DNA of 64,000 bases from Stomorhina lunata (Eukaryota > Arthropoda > Insecta > Diptera > Rhiniidae). The number at the start of each line of letters is the position of its first letter. Position 1 is the stretch's first letter. The stretch spans positions 24,082,640 to 24,146,639 of the forward strand of contig OW121744.1 in assembly GCA_933228675.1 (NCBI GenBank). The letters are read 5' to 3'. A program made the translations under genes and the position numbers. Positions 1 through 11,647 of the stretch are shown here, piece after piece. The notes under the pieces are model-generated. The model searched no databases and was not told the origin of the DNA. It saw nothing but the letters and a program-made list of their open reading frames with translations.

Positions 1-1069
1 ATTTAAATTAATGGAAAGTGGATTATTGCAAACAGTTAAAAAAATATTAAAAAAAACCTTCAAATTCCTGGAATTTTATAATAAATGGAAAATTTCCATT
101 TTAGAAATCTAGAAAATTTATAACCCAAAAAAAAAAAATTCTTTCGAGTTGGTGTTTGTGAGTGTGTGAGTGTATATTTATGAGTGTGTATTACTTTGCT
201 GCTGCTGCCGAAGCTCTTTTCTCCTCTTTAACGCTTCAACTTTATTCTATTTTATGCTTTGTGAAAAAAAGCTATTAATAAAAAGTTTTTAAAAGAAAAT
301 TAAAGAAATTTTCAAGAATTTTAAAGAAAAAAACAAAATTAACAAAATTCAAAGGATTTAAGACCCATAAAACAAAACAAATTTTTTTTATTATGAAAAA
401 AATTGTTGTAACCGTGAGTTTTTAAATTTAATTTATAAGAAAAATTAACAGCAAAAGAAAGAGGATTTAAATTAAGAAGTCGTGGCATATAGTGGAAATT
501 TATGAAAAGTTATCAAAATTTTATTATTTTCACAACTAGGTTTTTTATGGTTGGCTTTAGTTTTTTTACTTTTCAAATCTTATAAATGGCGTCGTTTCTG
601 TGCTGGGCGACAGGGATGGAAAATAGATTTCTTTATTTTGTAACAGCAAGAAAAACATAAAGTACTTTTTGAGTTTTTAAAGGTACCATTTTTATTATTA
701 GAAGAGACAATAACAAGAGAAAAAATATATATAAATTTTTTTAAAAATCACAAAAATTTCTAATTCCAAAACTAATTTTTATTTTTGCAAACAAAAAAAT
801 TTATTTTTTAAAAAATAATTAATGTTTCTGAAAGATAATTTTGTTGACGAATTTCGGTTTTTTCTTTATTTCAAGAAAGTAAACAGTTTTCGAGTTACGC
901 GAGTATTTATTGCGTAAACTCCTACATTTTTTAAATAGCGCTACATCTCGAAAACTATAGCTAAACTAACTCTGGTCAACAAGAGAAATTACTATTAAGT
1001 CTAATTTTGATGTGTTATGGCCCTCTAAGTACAAAAACTTTTATGGGATACGATTTAAAAAAATCTCAA
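1..1069. other. Upstream or intronic AT-rich DNA, no gene seen
   Basis: No coding exon is visible. A slightly GC-richer stretch at about 150-240 has GTGAGTGT repeats, a short CTG run and a pyrimidine-rich tail. It could belong to an upstream lola 5' UTR exon or promoter, because Drosophila lola has several 5' leader exons, but nothing here proves it. The phrase ATCTCGAAAACT near 945 recurs as close variants at about 5372 and 5561, which points to a shared dispersed repeat. Confidence 0.4.
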
Positions 1070-2395
1070 ATTACGGATTTTTACTGAAGTCGTTCCATTG
1101 ATTTTATCATATCTTGGCAACGACTTGCATAAATTCGTTCAATGAAATACCGGCGTATTCACCACAAAATTTTCTTTAAGCCTTGATAAGACAATTTTTT
1201 CATATGATTAACGGTTAAGGAGTTATTCACATAAAAAAGCATCTTTGTTTTTTTTTGCAAAATCGAGACATTTTTATTTATCATAAATTCATAAAAAATC
1301 TAGATTTCAGAAACTTGCCATTTTTATTTAAATGTCTTAAAACTGTTAATACAGGCTTGTATGATTTGCGGTTCCAAAAGAGAACATAAATAAAATACAT
1401 AACATGACCAATATTGGTTTTTAAGTGCTCAAGAATTAAAGATTTATCGGCATAAACAAAAAAAGAAATTGGTTTAACAATATAGTTTGACAAATGTCGA
1501 ACTCCAGTCCTATACTTTTGGAACCATGAAATGGATAACCAACCTATATTTGTTGTCTACTAATTATAAAAACGGTCGAGATTTAAAATTCTACGGATAC
1601 ATTATATTAAAAATTGTCTTCATTTTTAAAATTTGCCATTCATTTTTCAAAATTCTTGATCCATTAATTTTATCATATCTTAAAAATGGATTATTCGGTT
1701 TTGTTGAAAATGAAAGAATAGAATAAGAAATACAAATATGTTTTAATGCTTTTAAGGTCAATTTTTTAAAGGGCTGATTGACTTGGAGTTATTTGCGTTT
1801 AATTGTAAACTCTATTTTTCTTTAAATTTAGATATTTTTATTTCTTAAAAAATCATAAAAAAAATCGAAGATGATAAAAATATATAATTTTCATTAGTAA
1901 ATGTTTTAAATAAAATAAAGCTTATTTCATGAAAAACTATTGATAAATAGTGATTATGTTAACAAAAAAGTAAATAGTAGAAATGCCATATCTCATTTAG
2001 GTATTTTGAAAATTGTACTTAACCTATTCAATTTTTTAATTTTTCATATAAAATACGTTTGCTAATTTTCAATTTATTGTCAATAAAACCCGTATTTTTA
2101 AGAAATTGGGCTCCTGTATTTATAATATTTACAGTTTCAAGACCATAAAATAAAAATGGTGAATTTTTGAAATCTTCGGTTTTTTATGAATTTTTGAAAA
2201 ATAAAAATTTACGTTTTTTTGTGAAAAACTCCACAACCGTTGACCGCATAAAAAAATTTTCTTATCAAGTCTTAAAGAAAAATTTATGGTTAATACGCCT
2301 TTGTTTCTTTTAAGGAATTAAGATAAGCCATTAACAAGATATCATCAAATCAATGGAACGACCGCTGTGAAAATCCGTAATTTTAGAAAATAATT
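1070..2395. repeat. Large imperfect inverted repeat (foldback-like element)
   Basis: The segment 1070-1360 aligns with the reverse complement of about 2105-2395. Shared anchors include TTACGGATTTT, CGTTCCATTGATTT, CTTTAAG.CTTGATAAGA, CAACGGTT or TAACGGTT, and AATTCATAAAAAA. Arms are about 290 bp with scattered differences, around a 745-bp AT-rich core. The core has smaller copies of the same phrases, for example an ATTTTATCATATCTT at about 1670. The short open frames at 1281-1493 and 1487-1726 lie inside the element and look non-coding. This fits a decayed foldback or MITE-type element; the family is not identified. Confidence 0.65.
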
Positions 2396-2499
2396 TTTTC
2401 TAAACCAGTGTAATTTAAATTATAATAACATTGAAAAAGTCGATCTACAGTGATTTTGACATAATTTAAAGCCCCTTCGTGCCATAGAAATTTTTTTAA

Positions 2500-3840
2500 A
2501 GAGTTTCTTATTTTTAGATGAAATTTTTCATAAATTTCTTATTTATGTATATAAAATTTTTTTAAAAATTTTCTATTTTTAAAGGTAACTTTTCAAAAAC
2601 TTCTTATTTTTATATGAAATTTTTCAAAAATTTACTAGTTTTAGAGGAAATTTTCCAAAGATATTCTTATTTAAGATGAATTGTATTTTTGTATTTTATT
2701 TAAGATGAATTAAATTTTTCAAAGATTTCTTATTTTTATAAGAATTTTTTAAAAATTTCTTATTTTTATAAGAAATTTTTCAAAATTTTCTTATTATAAG
2801 ATATTTTTCAAAAATTTCTTATTTTTATAAGAAATTTTTCAAAAATTTCTTATTTTTATAAGAAATTTTTCAAAAATTTCTTATTTTTATAAGAAATTTT
2901 TCAAAAATTTCTTATTTTTATAAGAAATTTTTCAAAAATTTATTATTTTTATAAGAAATTTTTCAAAAATTTTTTATTTTTATAAGAAATTTTTCAAAAA
3001 TTTATTATTTTTATAAGAAATTTTTCAAAAATTTATTATTTTTATAAGAAATTTTTCAAAAATTTCTTATTTTTATAAGAAATTTTTCAAAAATTTCTTA
3101 TTTTTATAAGAAATTTTTGAAAAATTTCTTATTTTTATAAGAAATTTTTCAAAAATTTCTTATTTTTATAAGAAATTTTCCAAAAATTTCTTATTTTTAT
3201 AAGAAATTTTTCGAAAAATTGTTATCTATAAATAGTGATTTTTTTAAAAATTTTTCTATTTTTATAGGAAATTTTTCAGAAAGTTTCCATTTTTATAGGA
3301 AATTTTTCAAAAATTGACAGTTTTTTATATAATTTTTTTCAAAAATTGACTATTTTCAACGTAGTTTTAAAAAATTTCTTATATCTTATAGGAAATTTTC
3401 GAAAAATCGTTATTTTATATAAAATTTTTCAAAATTTCATAGTTTTTAAATTTTTTTTCTTAGTTTTATATTTTTTATTTTTTTTTTTTTATAAAATTTT
3501 GAAAAAATTCTTATTTTTATACGAAATTTTTAAAGCATTTCCTACTTTTCAAAAAATTTTTATTTTCATAGGAAATTTTTCAAAAATTTCTTATGTTCAT
3601 AGGAAAATTTTCAAAAATTTTCCATTTTTATAGGAAATTTTGACTATTTTTTAGAGGAAATTTTTCAAAAATATCTTATTTTTAAAGGAAATTTTTCAAA
3701 AATTTATTATTTTTATTGGAAATTTCGCAGAAATTTCTTATTTTTATAGGAATTTTTTAAAAAATTTCTTGGTGTTATAGGATATTAAAAAAAAAATAAA
3801 TTCAAATATTTCTTACTTTTAAGGAAATTTTTCCAAATTC
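2500..3840. repeat. 31-bp palindromic tandem array
   Basis: The best-preserved part (about 2755-3215) is a 31-bp unit containing TTTCTTATTTTTATAAGAAA, which is itself an inverted repeat, so each copy can fold into a hairpin. Both edges degrade into related ATAGGAAATTTTTC motifs up to about 3840. The unit alternates A5 and T5 runs. The open frame at 3346-3633 comes only from this array. Confidence 0.85.
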
Positions 3841-4880
3841 AAGTTCATGATAGATACAAAGATAAAAATTAATTTCTTTAAATTGTACCAAATTAGTCAC
3901 CCTAAAAAAAGTACAATTGTACCAAGTTTGCCAACCCTGCGGTTTGCGCTAGTTAAAATTTCATTTTTAGTAATGCTAGAATGAGAGAGAGCTAGACAGA
4001 GAAAGAGAGAAAAACTCTAAATGGGAAAATGTAGTTATGTAGTTTAGCAACAGAAAGAAAAAAACGTTAAACATAATGTAGTTGAAAAATTTCTGTTTTA
4101 CCTCAAAATGGTAAATTTGCTTTGATTTTACTCTTTTTTTTTGTAAGAAAATTTCCCTTATTTAAACAAGTCTCTTGATTTTCAACTTCATTTAGAAAGC
4201 TCTTAATGTGTGCCAAAATCCCTTAAGTTTTCTTTGAACTAAAAACTCTTAAGAAAACATTTTTGAAAACATTGTTCAACTCTTAATTTTAAAATTTAAA
4301 ATTAAGAGTTGAACAATGTTAAAAAAAAGAAAAGCAGTTTTACTTTACTATTCTCTTTTTTTGTTAAACATTCTAGGTTTTTGTTTAATTTTACTTTTGA
4401 AATTTTTAATTCTTTTCCTTTGTATTAAAATTAAATGTTAAATATTTCCACTTTTTTTTCTAAATATAATTCTTGTTTATTTACTTTTATTTGATCAAGT
4501 TTTTTTTACTCGTTTTCTTGCAAGAAATCCATAAATAATATTTATTTTTTCTGTTTTTTGCTTTTGGATAGTGTTTTTGTTTTTTTGGATTTGCAATAAA
4601 TTTAGTTTTTTTCTTTACATTTTTTGCATTTGCACTTCAGATTGTGCAAATGTATTAATACTTGAACTTGACCTTGAAATTACTTGTGTTGTATAAAAAT
4701 AAAAAAAGAATAATTATGAAAAATGTTTCTATACTTATTTATTTATTAATTAATAATAATTTGATATTTTCCTTTTTATGGCAATTTGAAATAAAAGGCA
4801 AAATTTTATTAACAAAGTTAACATCGTTTAGAAATTAGGACCTTTTTTTTTTTTGCAAGTTTTGTTTCATAGAAATTTTT
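3841..4880. other. AT-rich non-coding DNA with homopolymer runs
   Basis: Apart from the perfect palindrome at 4268-4320, the stretch shows only T-rich and A-rich runs and a short GAGA-like purine stretch near 3983-4010 (AGAGAGAG and relatives). No gene is visible. Confidence 0.5.
4268..4320. repeat. Perfect 53-nt palindrome (26-bp arms, 1-nt centre)
   Basis: The arm at 4268-4293 (starts AACATTGTTCAACTC) is the exact reverse complement of 4295-4320 (ends GAGTTGAACAATGTT), with one A between them. The match stops at both outer ends. As DNA it could extrude a cruciform; as RNA it would form a 26-bp hairpin, shorter than most miRNA precursors and with an implausibly small loop. No terminal element signature is seen. 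Confidence 0.95.
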
Positions 4881-4884
4881 TTCA

Positions 4885-5645
4885 AAAATTTTTTGAAAAC
4901 TATCTAATCTATGGCTTTAGTTTATGAGCGATTTTTTTGAAATTTAGTCTTCTGATAGGTACTTTAAACAGTTTTCATTGTATACCCTTTAAAGGGCAAA
5001 AAAACTTTTTGTTCAAGGGTTATAGAGCTTTGAAGATTTGATGTATAAATCCTTATATCTCTGTTATTTAAAAACTTATTGTAAGAAAAAGTCAATTATG
5101 GAAAAATGCTCTGAAATATCATTCAAAAATGCTATCATACATCCCATAAAATTAAACCGTTAAGATAATATTTCAAAAAAAAAATTGGGAGTGTTTTGAA
5201 GCTCGGAAATATAAATCTTTATATTTCTGTAATTTCTAAACCGATTGCAAGAAAATATTTTATGGAAAATAAAAATATATTTTAAATGAGCTATCCACAA
5301 AACATTAACACATTCACGAAATATTTCGAAAAAAAAAATACATTTGATGGCTTTTCACAAAATTGAACATATCTCGAAAACTGGCCGATATAAAGTAAAC
5401 CAATATTATATAGACTTAAATAGTCAACTTCTCAAGTGTTTATTTTATAAAAATAACTAGCCAATATCTTTTAAGTTTACTGAGATAACCCATTAAGAAT
5501 ATAGGTATTGTGATAAAATTACATTTGATGCTGGGGTTTGTCACAAAAGTGTACATAACTCGAAAACTGAACGATATAAAACAACATTTATATAGACTTA
5601 AAAAGTCAAACTTTTAAGCTTCCATTTTGTAAAAATATGAAGATT
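4885..5645. repeat. Diverged direct repeats containing CTCGAAAACTG motifs
   Basis: Two diverged direct copies lie at about 5340-5470 and 5520-5640. Both carry TCACAAAA-TG-ACATA-CTCGAAAACTG, CGATATAAA and TATATAGACTTAAA..GTCAA. Two further diverged copies at about 5030-5110 and 5200-5270 share ATAAATC.TTATAT.TCTGT and TTGTAAGAAAA-like phrases. No coding potential is seen. Probably an old dispersed AT-rich repeat related to the 860-1070 sequence. Confidence 0.55.
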
Positions 5646-5649
5646 TCCT

Positions 5650-6125
5650 TTCTGCACCAAGACTTGATACCCAATTCTTGATACGTCACTCTTTGACTCA
5701 AGTCCTGTCTAGAGCCTAGTCTAGTGACTTCGTCAGCAACTTCGTTCCCATCGATGTACAACTTTCTGACCCAAAGCCAGCACAGTCTAATAATTTATAT
5801 GAATGAAAGATCTACAAAGATCTACATTTTTTTTGGCAAGTTTGGTGGTGACACTGTGTTCTTGTAGCGCCTTAAGGACAGCCTGGCTATCGACATAACT
5901 CAAACTTGTGTTTTCAGCTCTGCATCCTTCCAAATAGCAAATATTTCTGCCTGGAAGACAATGCACACATTCCCAATTCTATAAGATTTCTTGATGTTTT
6001 GTTCCATCAGGAAAACACATGATCCAATACCCCAATCAACATAAGAGCTATCTCTTAAGATCGAATTGCCTTGAAAAAGCGATGTATGACCCTCCCATAC
6101 AGTTCTAATGATTTAGAGCATTTAC
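5650..6125 (-). mobile_element. Non-LTR retrotransposon relic: RNase H domain
   Basis: Translated on the minus strand in shifting frames, the stretch gives RNase H-like segments: VFQAEIFAIWKDAE, then SYVDSQAVLKALQEHS, then YIDGNEVADEVTRLGSRQDL. These match the conserved FQAE, D-S-Q-A and G-N-E-x-A-D motifs of the RNase H domain that follows reverse transcriptase in Jockey/I/R1-type non-LTR elements. Frames are interrupted by stops and frameshifts and no reverse transcriptase is attached, so it is a dead fragment. It runs antisense to lola. A second relic of similar type lies at 36594-37330. Confidence 0.8.
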
Positions 6126-7080
6126 ATTTTTTTTCGGAATTTATAGAGTCATTTCAATCGCCGAATTTAATTATGGAAATGTGTCAATTCTGAACGGAAC
6201 TTGGGATACGCATGATATTCCTAGTTAAATAAATTTTATAAATTTGTATTTTCTTCTAACAATTTATTATAATTTTTTATTTATTTTTGTTGCTTATTTA
6301 GTTTTATTCAGTGCTTTATTATTAATAATTTTTTAATTCAATGATTTTTACATATAATCACATTAAAATTTCATAAGAAAATTGTCCATGTTATTTCACC
6401 TCCCATCTCTGCTCTTATATATTCTTTGTTTACCTTTTTTCCAACTTTTAACAGTTGATTATGTTAATAAACATAAACACTTACATTCTGCAGCTGTTAG
6501 TTGCATTGATTAACATCTTCTTAAATAAAAAAAAACAACAAAATTTTACATTTTGTTACATTTTGTAACAACCGACTTTACAAATTATACAAATTTTGCT
6601 ATACCTATCGCGAAATGGATCATAAAAATTGTATTTAGGGGTACCTATCTAATGTTTCCTTACGATTTTCAAAAATTCTTTTGGAATAAAACAATCATTA
6701 GACCTATTTCAAATAATAATTTAAAAAAAGAAAACGCAAAAGGAGATAGATTTCCTCCTAAATTATCAATTTCAATAATTGATCAAATAAAAAAAACTTC
6801 ACTCGGTTTGGTATTCTTCTTCTTCTTTAGGTGTCCTTGGCTCTTAGTGGGACATATGGGGCATATTAATATTAGCCAAATTATATAAAAGTAAACCTTT
6901 TTATGTATTTGAAAAGATTGATTTTTTTGAACAAATTTAAAAGTTATTTTTAAAAAATTAAACAAAATGTAAACAAATTTAACATTTTTGAGTAAAATTT
7001 TCACTTTTTTTTTTAACAATTTCTTAACTTTTATACAAACGTTATACATTTTTTAAAAAATTGTAATTTTGTAATTTTTG
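6126..7080. other. AT-rich non-coding DNA, no gene seen
   Basis: The open frames at 6553-6888 and 6783-7049 overlap on opposite strands. They lack any recognisable domain and show the base bias of the surrounding non-coding DNA, so I do not call them genes. Confidence 0.4.
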
Positions 7081-8620
7081 AACAATTTTTTTTGGAGTTA
7101 TGCATTTTTGAAAGAAAAAATTTTAGAAAAAAATTTTAGAATTTTTTGGAATTTTGAATTTTTGAAAAACTTTTGGAATTTTGCATTTTTGAAAAAAAAA
7201 ATATAATTTTTCATTTTTAGAACTACATATAAATTTTTAAGAAATTTTTGGAATTATGAAAAAAAATGTTGGAATTTTGAATTCTTAAACAAATTTTTTT
7301 GAATTTTTGATAAATTTTCCGCAACTTTGAATTTTTGAAAAAAAAAAATGAAATTTGAAACAAATTTTTGGAATTTTGGAAAAAATTTAATTCTTAAAAA
7401 CTTTTCGGAATTTTGCATTTTTGAACAAATTTTTAGAACTTTAAATTTTTTAAAAAATTTTTGGAATTTTGAAATAAAATTTTGAATTTTTGATCAGTTT
7501 TTTTTTTAATTTTGCATTTTTGAACAAATTTTTAGAACTTTGAATTCTTGGAAAAAATTAAAATTTTAAACAAATTTTTGGAATTTTGAAAAAAAAATGC
7601 AATTTTTAATTTTTAAAAACTTTTTGGAATTCTGCATTTTTGAATTTTGAAATAAAATTTTGAAATTTTGAATTTTTGATCAGTTTTTTTTTTTGAGTTT
7701 TGCATTTTTGAACAAATTTTTATAACTTTCAATTCTTGGAAAAAATTAAAATTTTAAACAAATTTTTGGAATTTTGAAAAAAAAATGCAATTTTTAATTT
7801 TTAAAAACTTTTTGGAATTTTGCATTTTTAAACAATTTTTACACTTTTGGAAATTTTTTTTTTGAAATTTGCATTTTTTAACAAGTTTTTAGAACTTTTA
7901 ACTTTTGAACAAATTTTTGGAATTTTGAATAAAAAAATTTTGGAATTTTGGACTTGAACACATTGTTTTGCATTTTTGAAAAATTTTTAATTTTTAAAAT
8001 TTTGAACAATTTTTTTTTTTAATTTTGAATTTTTAGAATTTTTGAACAAAATTGTAATTTTTACATTTTTGCTAAAAAACAAATTTTTAGAACTTTGAAT
8101 TTTTGAAATTTTGAATAAATTTTTGAAAGTTTAAACTAATTTTTGAAAGTTTAAACAAATTTTTAGAACTTTGAATTTTTGAAATTTTGAATAAATTTTT
8201 GAAAGTTTAAACAAATTTTGAAATTATTAATAAATTTTTGGAATTGTAAATTTTTGAAAAACTTTCTGGAATTTTGCGTTTAATTGAAAAATAGTAATTT
8301 TTACATTTTTGAAAAAATTTTTTGGAATTGAGCATTTTGGAAAAAATTTTTAGAACTTTGAATTTTTAAACAAATTTTTGGAATTTTGAATAACTTGGAA
8401 TTTTGATTTTTACAATTTTTATTTTTTGTCAAAATTTTTAATTAAAAAAAAAATAATAAATTTTTATGGGTATTTTTAAGCTATATTCTTTTAATTTGTT
8501 CATATTTCTTTTAGGTATGAACTAATTTTTAAATTTTTGAACAAATTTTGCAATTTTGCACTTTTAAACATAATTTTTAAATTTTGAATTTTTGAAAAAT
8601 TTAAAATTTTTTTTATTTAC
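7080..8620. repeat. Degenerate AT-rich repeat field (GAATTTTTGAAA / GGAATTTTG)
   Basis: About 1.5 kb is built of loosely repeated phrases such as TTTTTGGAATTTTGAA, GAACTTTGAATTTTTG and GCATTTTTGAACAAATTT. Spacing is irregular. A longer block is duplicated: about 7495-7620 and 7680-7815 share ATCAGTTTTTTTTT, AACTTT..ATTCTTGGAAAAA and AAAAAAATGCAATTTTTAA. No gene is seen. Confidence 0.7.
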
Positions 8621-8629
8621 AAAATTTTT

Positions 8630-9075
8630 AAATTTATATGAGTAAAAGGTTAAACCTACAACCTTTTTATGGTCGAAAATAGGTATAAATTGTGAAAATT
8701 TTAATAACAAATGCAAATTTTTTTCAAAAATTAAAATTTTTTTCAAAAATTAAAATTTTTTTCAAAATTCAATTAATTTTTTTCAAAATTCATATTAATT
8801 TTTTTTTTAATTCAAAAGCATATTTTTTTTAATGACATAAAAACTAAATTAAAAAATTCAGTTTTCAAAAATTTTGTTAAAAAAAAAATTAAAAGTTTCC
8901 AAACTGAGTAGTTTTTAATGGCACCAAGGGCCCAAATATGACGTTATCATTAAAACATTTTGTTAAAAATAATTTCAACATTCAAATTTTTGGAGTAAAT
9001 GGGAGGCGGCGACTATCCTTTTATAGTCGAAAATATAAATTGTGCAAATTTTGATAACAAATGCAAAATTTTTTT
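8630..9075. repeat. Diverged direct repeat of about 75 bp
   Basis: About 8641-8727 and 8996-9078 are related: both carry CCTTTTAT-GTCGAAAATA, TATAAATTGTG.AAATTTT and ATAACAAATGCAAA. AT-rich filler lies between. No coding potential is seen. Confidence 0.5.
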
Positions 9076-9603
9076 CAAACATGACAAATTTTTTAAAAAT
9101 AAAAAAAATGGTAGAAAACGTTTAATCAAATTATTAGTCGTTACAGTTTATACTCTGAACACCTATAAATAACATTTGGAAATAGGATAAATAAAAAATC
9201 GTTCTAAATTATTAAAATTGATTATTTTTTAATTTTGAAATCACCTACTAATTTTGATATCGATTGGTAGCATACAAACAAATCATCCGGCAGAGCTGCA
9301 ATGTAAAATTACCACAATGTTGCCACATTAATCTCAAGATAAAAATTTACCGTTACATTTTGGTAAACAAAAGAAAAAGTAAAGTAAAAACACACTCAAA
9401 AACAAAATGGAGAGAAGTATAAATACACGCACACACAAAAGCTCAGAACAAAATGAAGGGCTAAAATTAAAATATTTTTTTTATGTAACAAAAACTAGGC
9501 CGAAGTTGTTGTTCTTGTGGAAGAGCCATGTGTTAATTTTACAAAATTTTAAATTTTTGATATTTTTTTCTAATATCTTTTCTGTTTCTTTTACTCATTA
9601 CAG

Positions 9604-10293
9604 CTTTAATTTGAAGACAACCAATAACAGCTAAAAACAACAAAACAACAAGCAAGCGAAAAAGCAACAACAAATACCAAACTATTTATTCCTAAATGAA
9701 ACCATACAAGTGTAAAGTAAAAAAAGCAAATTGAAAAGCTAAACAATAAAAAACACAAAATAAAACTAAAAACATACCAAAATATAGGAAAAAGTTAAAC
9801 TAAATTCAGATAAAAAAACCACCTTAACCCTCCTCTTTTAACTAAAACAACAATAAGAAAAAAAGAAAAAGGAAAACATAAAAAGCAAAGGGAACATTTA
9901 CACGAATTCTATCTCTTTCTATCTAAAACTCTTTGTGAAAGAAGAGCACGAAAAAAAAAAATAATTAATTTCATTTTGTTTTGTTTTAAATTGACGTAAT
10001 ACACTCAGGACTAAAAAGTAGTGACCAATAACTAAAACAAAAATTATAACTAAATATAAAAAAAAAATAATAAATTAATTATTAATTAAATAAAAAACAT
10101 AAAAGAAAACCTAAAATATACGCAACACAAGAAAAGGATTATCTTACAAAACTGCAGCAGCAACTTTAAGTTGTTGTCGTCGTCATCATCGTCGTCGTAG
10201 TCGTCGTTGCACCTCCTCCTCCCCCCAAATCCCCAACCAATATCAAAATAAGTTTTAACGGGGTAACAACAGCTACAAACTGAGATCGTCAAC
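9604..10293 (+). other. lola: lola 5' UTR part of the first coding exon (predicted)
   Basis: A strong acceptor (pyrimidine-rich TTTCTTTTACTCATTACAG ending at 9603) precedes A-rich, stop-rich sequence that runs without another good splice site into the lola ATG at 10294. I infer that transcription enters from an upstream leader exon spliced at 9604. The last 150 bases hold a GTC/GTY trinucleotide run (10168-10218) and a C-rich patch at about 10207-10236. The ATG sits in the context TCAACATGG, close to the fly translation-start consensus. The upstream leader exons themselves were not identified. Confidence 0.55.
10168..10218. repeat. Imperfect GTC trinucleotide microsatellite in the 5' UTR
   Basis: GTTGTCGTCGTCATCATCG continues as GTCGTCGTAGTCGTCG. 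It lies some 75-125 bases upstream of the start codon. On the opposite strand it reads as a run of Asp codons, which creates the misleading open frame at 10086-10295. Confidence 0.8.
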
Positions 10294-10467
10294 ATGGATG
10301 ACGATCAGCAATTCTGTCTAAGATGGAATAACCATCAGAGTACACTAATCAGTGTATTCGATACTCTGTTGGAGAATGAAACTCTGGTCGATTGTACATT
10401 GGCGGCTGAAGGCAAATTCTTGAAAGCACACAAAGTTGTACTATCAGCGTGTAGTCCTTATTTTGCG
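10294..10467 (+). CDS. lola: lola constant exon 1: start codon and N-terminal half of BTB/POZ domain
   Basis: Encodes residues 1-58, beginning [18 protein letters not shown], with the BTB hallmarks LRWNNHQ (about 9-15), [10 protein letters not shown] and [15 protein letters not shown]. The reading frame is the near-invariant N terminus of insect lola. The BTB/POZ domain mediates dimer formation and partner binding in a nuclear transcription factor that controls axon guidance, neuronal identity and germline stem-cell upkeep in Drosophila. The exon ends after the Ala codon at 10467 with a perfect GTAAGT donor (10468). The intron is only 67 nt, ends in TTTTTTTAG at 10534, and splits no codon. 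The start is certain because the homologous N terminus begins here. The apparent continuation of the frame past 10467 is intron. Confidence 0.97.
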
Positions 10468-10534
10468 GTAAGTTTCCCTTTCATTTTCTTAACATTTTCC
10501 TTAATTAATACTTATCTTTTATCTATTTTTTTAG

Positions 10535-10928
10535 ACCCTTTTACAAGAGCAATATGATAAACATCCGATATTTATATTGAAAGATGTTAAATATCAAGAG
10601 CTGAGAGCCATGATGGATTATATGTATCGTGGTGAGGTTAACATCTCGCAAGATCAACTGGCAGCTTTGCTTAAGGCTGCAGAATCTCTACAAATTAAGG
10701 GTTTGTCAGATAATCGCTCGGGTGGTGGTTCAACGGCTCCCAAGCCCGAACATCACAGGGCCACCATGCCCACGGGCAAATTATCTGCCGGCTATACCTT
10801 GGAACAAACAAAAAGAGCCCGCATTGCTGGTCCAGCAGAGCCTGAAATGGGCTCACGGGAGGGTTCATCTAGTCCTTCAAGAAGACGCCGAAAAGTGAGA
10901 CGCAGGAGCATTGAAAATGCTATGACTG
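10535..10928 (+). CDS. lola: lola constant exon 2: C-terminal half of BTB domain, basic patch
   Basis: Starts [20 protein letters not shown] directly after the 67-nt intron and completes the BTB fold. Recognisable segments are [17 protein letters not shown] (85-101) and [13 protein letters not shown] (about 103-115). Next comes a Ser/Pro-rich linker with a basic cluster RRRRKVRRR at about 174-182, a likely nuclear localisation signal. The exon ends at 10928 in phase 1 with donor GTAAGT. The next acceptor (TTTCCTACAG at 11000) restores the frame as MTEVHDNSNSS. An ATG in this exon begins a frame that reads through the donor; that start is an artefact of losing the upstream exon. Confidence 0.97.
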
Positions 10929-11000
10929 GTAAGTGTTTATTTTTTTCATTACAAATCTTTACAAAAAACAAAACTAATTCCCATTTTAACTTTCCTACAG

Positions 11001-11609
11001 AAGTCCATGATAATTCCAATTCATCACAACAACAACAAACACAATCGAATGCTTCTGGTTTGGGCGCCATCACTGCTGCGGCCTCAGCTTTAGCTGCTGC
11101 CGCTGCTGCTGCCCCTAATACACAATCATTAGCATCAAATGTCCCCCTATCCGCTTCAACATCATCCTCCTCAACCGCTGTTACAGCACCCGGCACGACC
11201 TTAAGCTCCTCCAAAAAGACTGACATTGTTAAAGGAACCACTCAACAACAAACACAACAACAACAAGATGCCATGAATACCGAAAATGTACAAGGTCCTG
11301 CCTCTGTTACAACAGCTACTGGTTCACACGATACGGAAACAACTGATGCCGCCGCCTCAACAGCCACTGACAAATCGAATCATAAACAAATGCAACATCA
11401 CCATAAACAAGCTAAAGATTCAATAAATGCGGCTGGTGCTACTGGCGGCTCCTCGGCATCGGAACTTGTGATTGAACCCAAAGCTGAATACGATGATGAT
11501 GCCAACGATGAACCTGTTGAGGATTTGACATTAGATGAAGAGGATATGGGCATGGATGATTTGGATCAAAATGCTGGAACAAGTCAAGGCGGTGAAGGAT
11601 CTAGTCAAG
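11001..11609 (+). CDS. lola: lola constant exon 3: low-complexity linker and acidic tail
   Basis: Encodes residues from about 190 to 392. It has a Gln run, an Ala-rich stretch (AAASALAAAAAAA), Ser/Thr-rich and Gln-rich segments, and an acidic end with YDDDANDEPVEDLTLDEEDM. Such linkers are poorly conserved in length in this family. The PVEDLTL motif resembles the P-x-DLS corepressor (CtBP) docking motif, but that is only inference. Splicing is phase 1 at both ends: acceptor TTTCCTACAG before 11001 and donor GTAAGT at 11610. The downstream intron is about 1.66 kb, unusually long for this cluster because it holds the 11-bp tandem array. The antisense open frame at 10792-11241 is a shadow of this exon. 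Confidence 0.95.
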
Positions 11610-11647
11610 GTAAGTGTCTTTATTTAGACTAAATTTTTAATTACGAG

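Noticed and set aside
4268..4320. Hairpin as a microRNA precursor
   Set aside because: Arms are perfectly paired and short with a one-base loop, unlike a miRNA precursor.
6553..6888. 111-residue frame as a gene
   Set aside because: No recognisable domain, overlaps another frame on the opposite strand, and composition equals the surrounding non-coding DNA.
10792..11241. 149-residue antisense frame across lola constant exon 3
   Set aside because: Shadow of a coding exon with low-complexity codons; no independent start context or domain.
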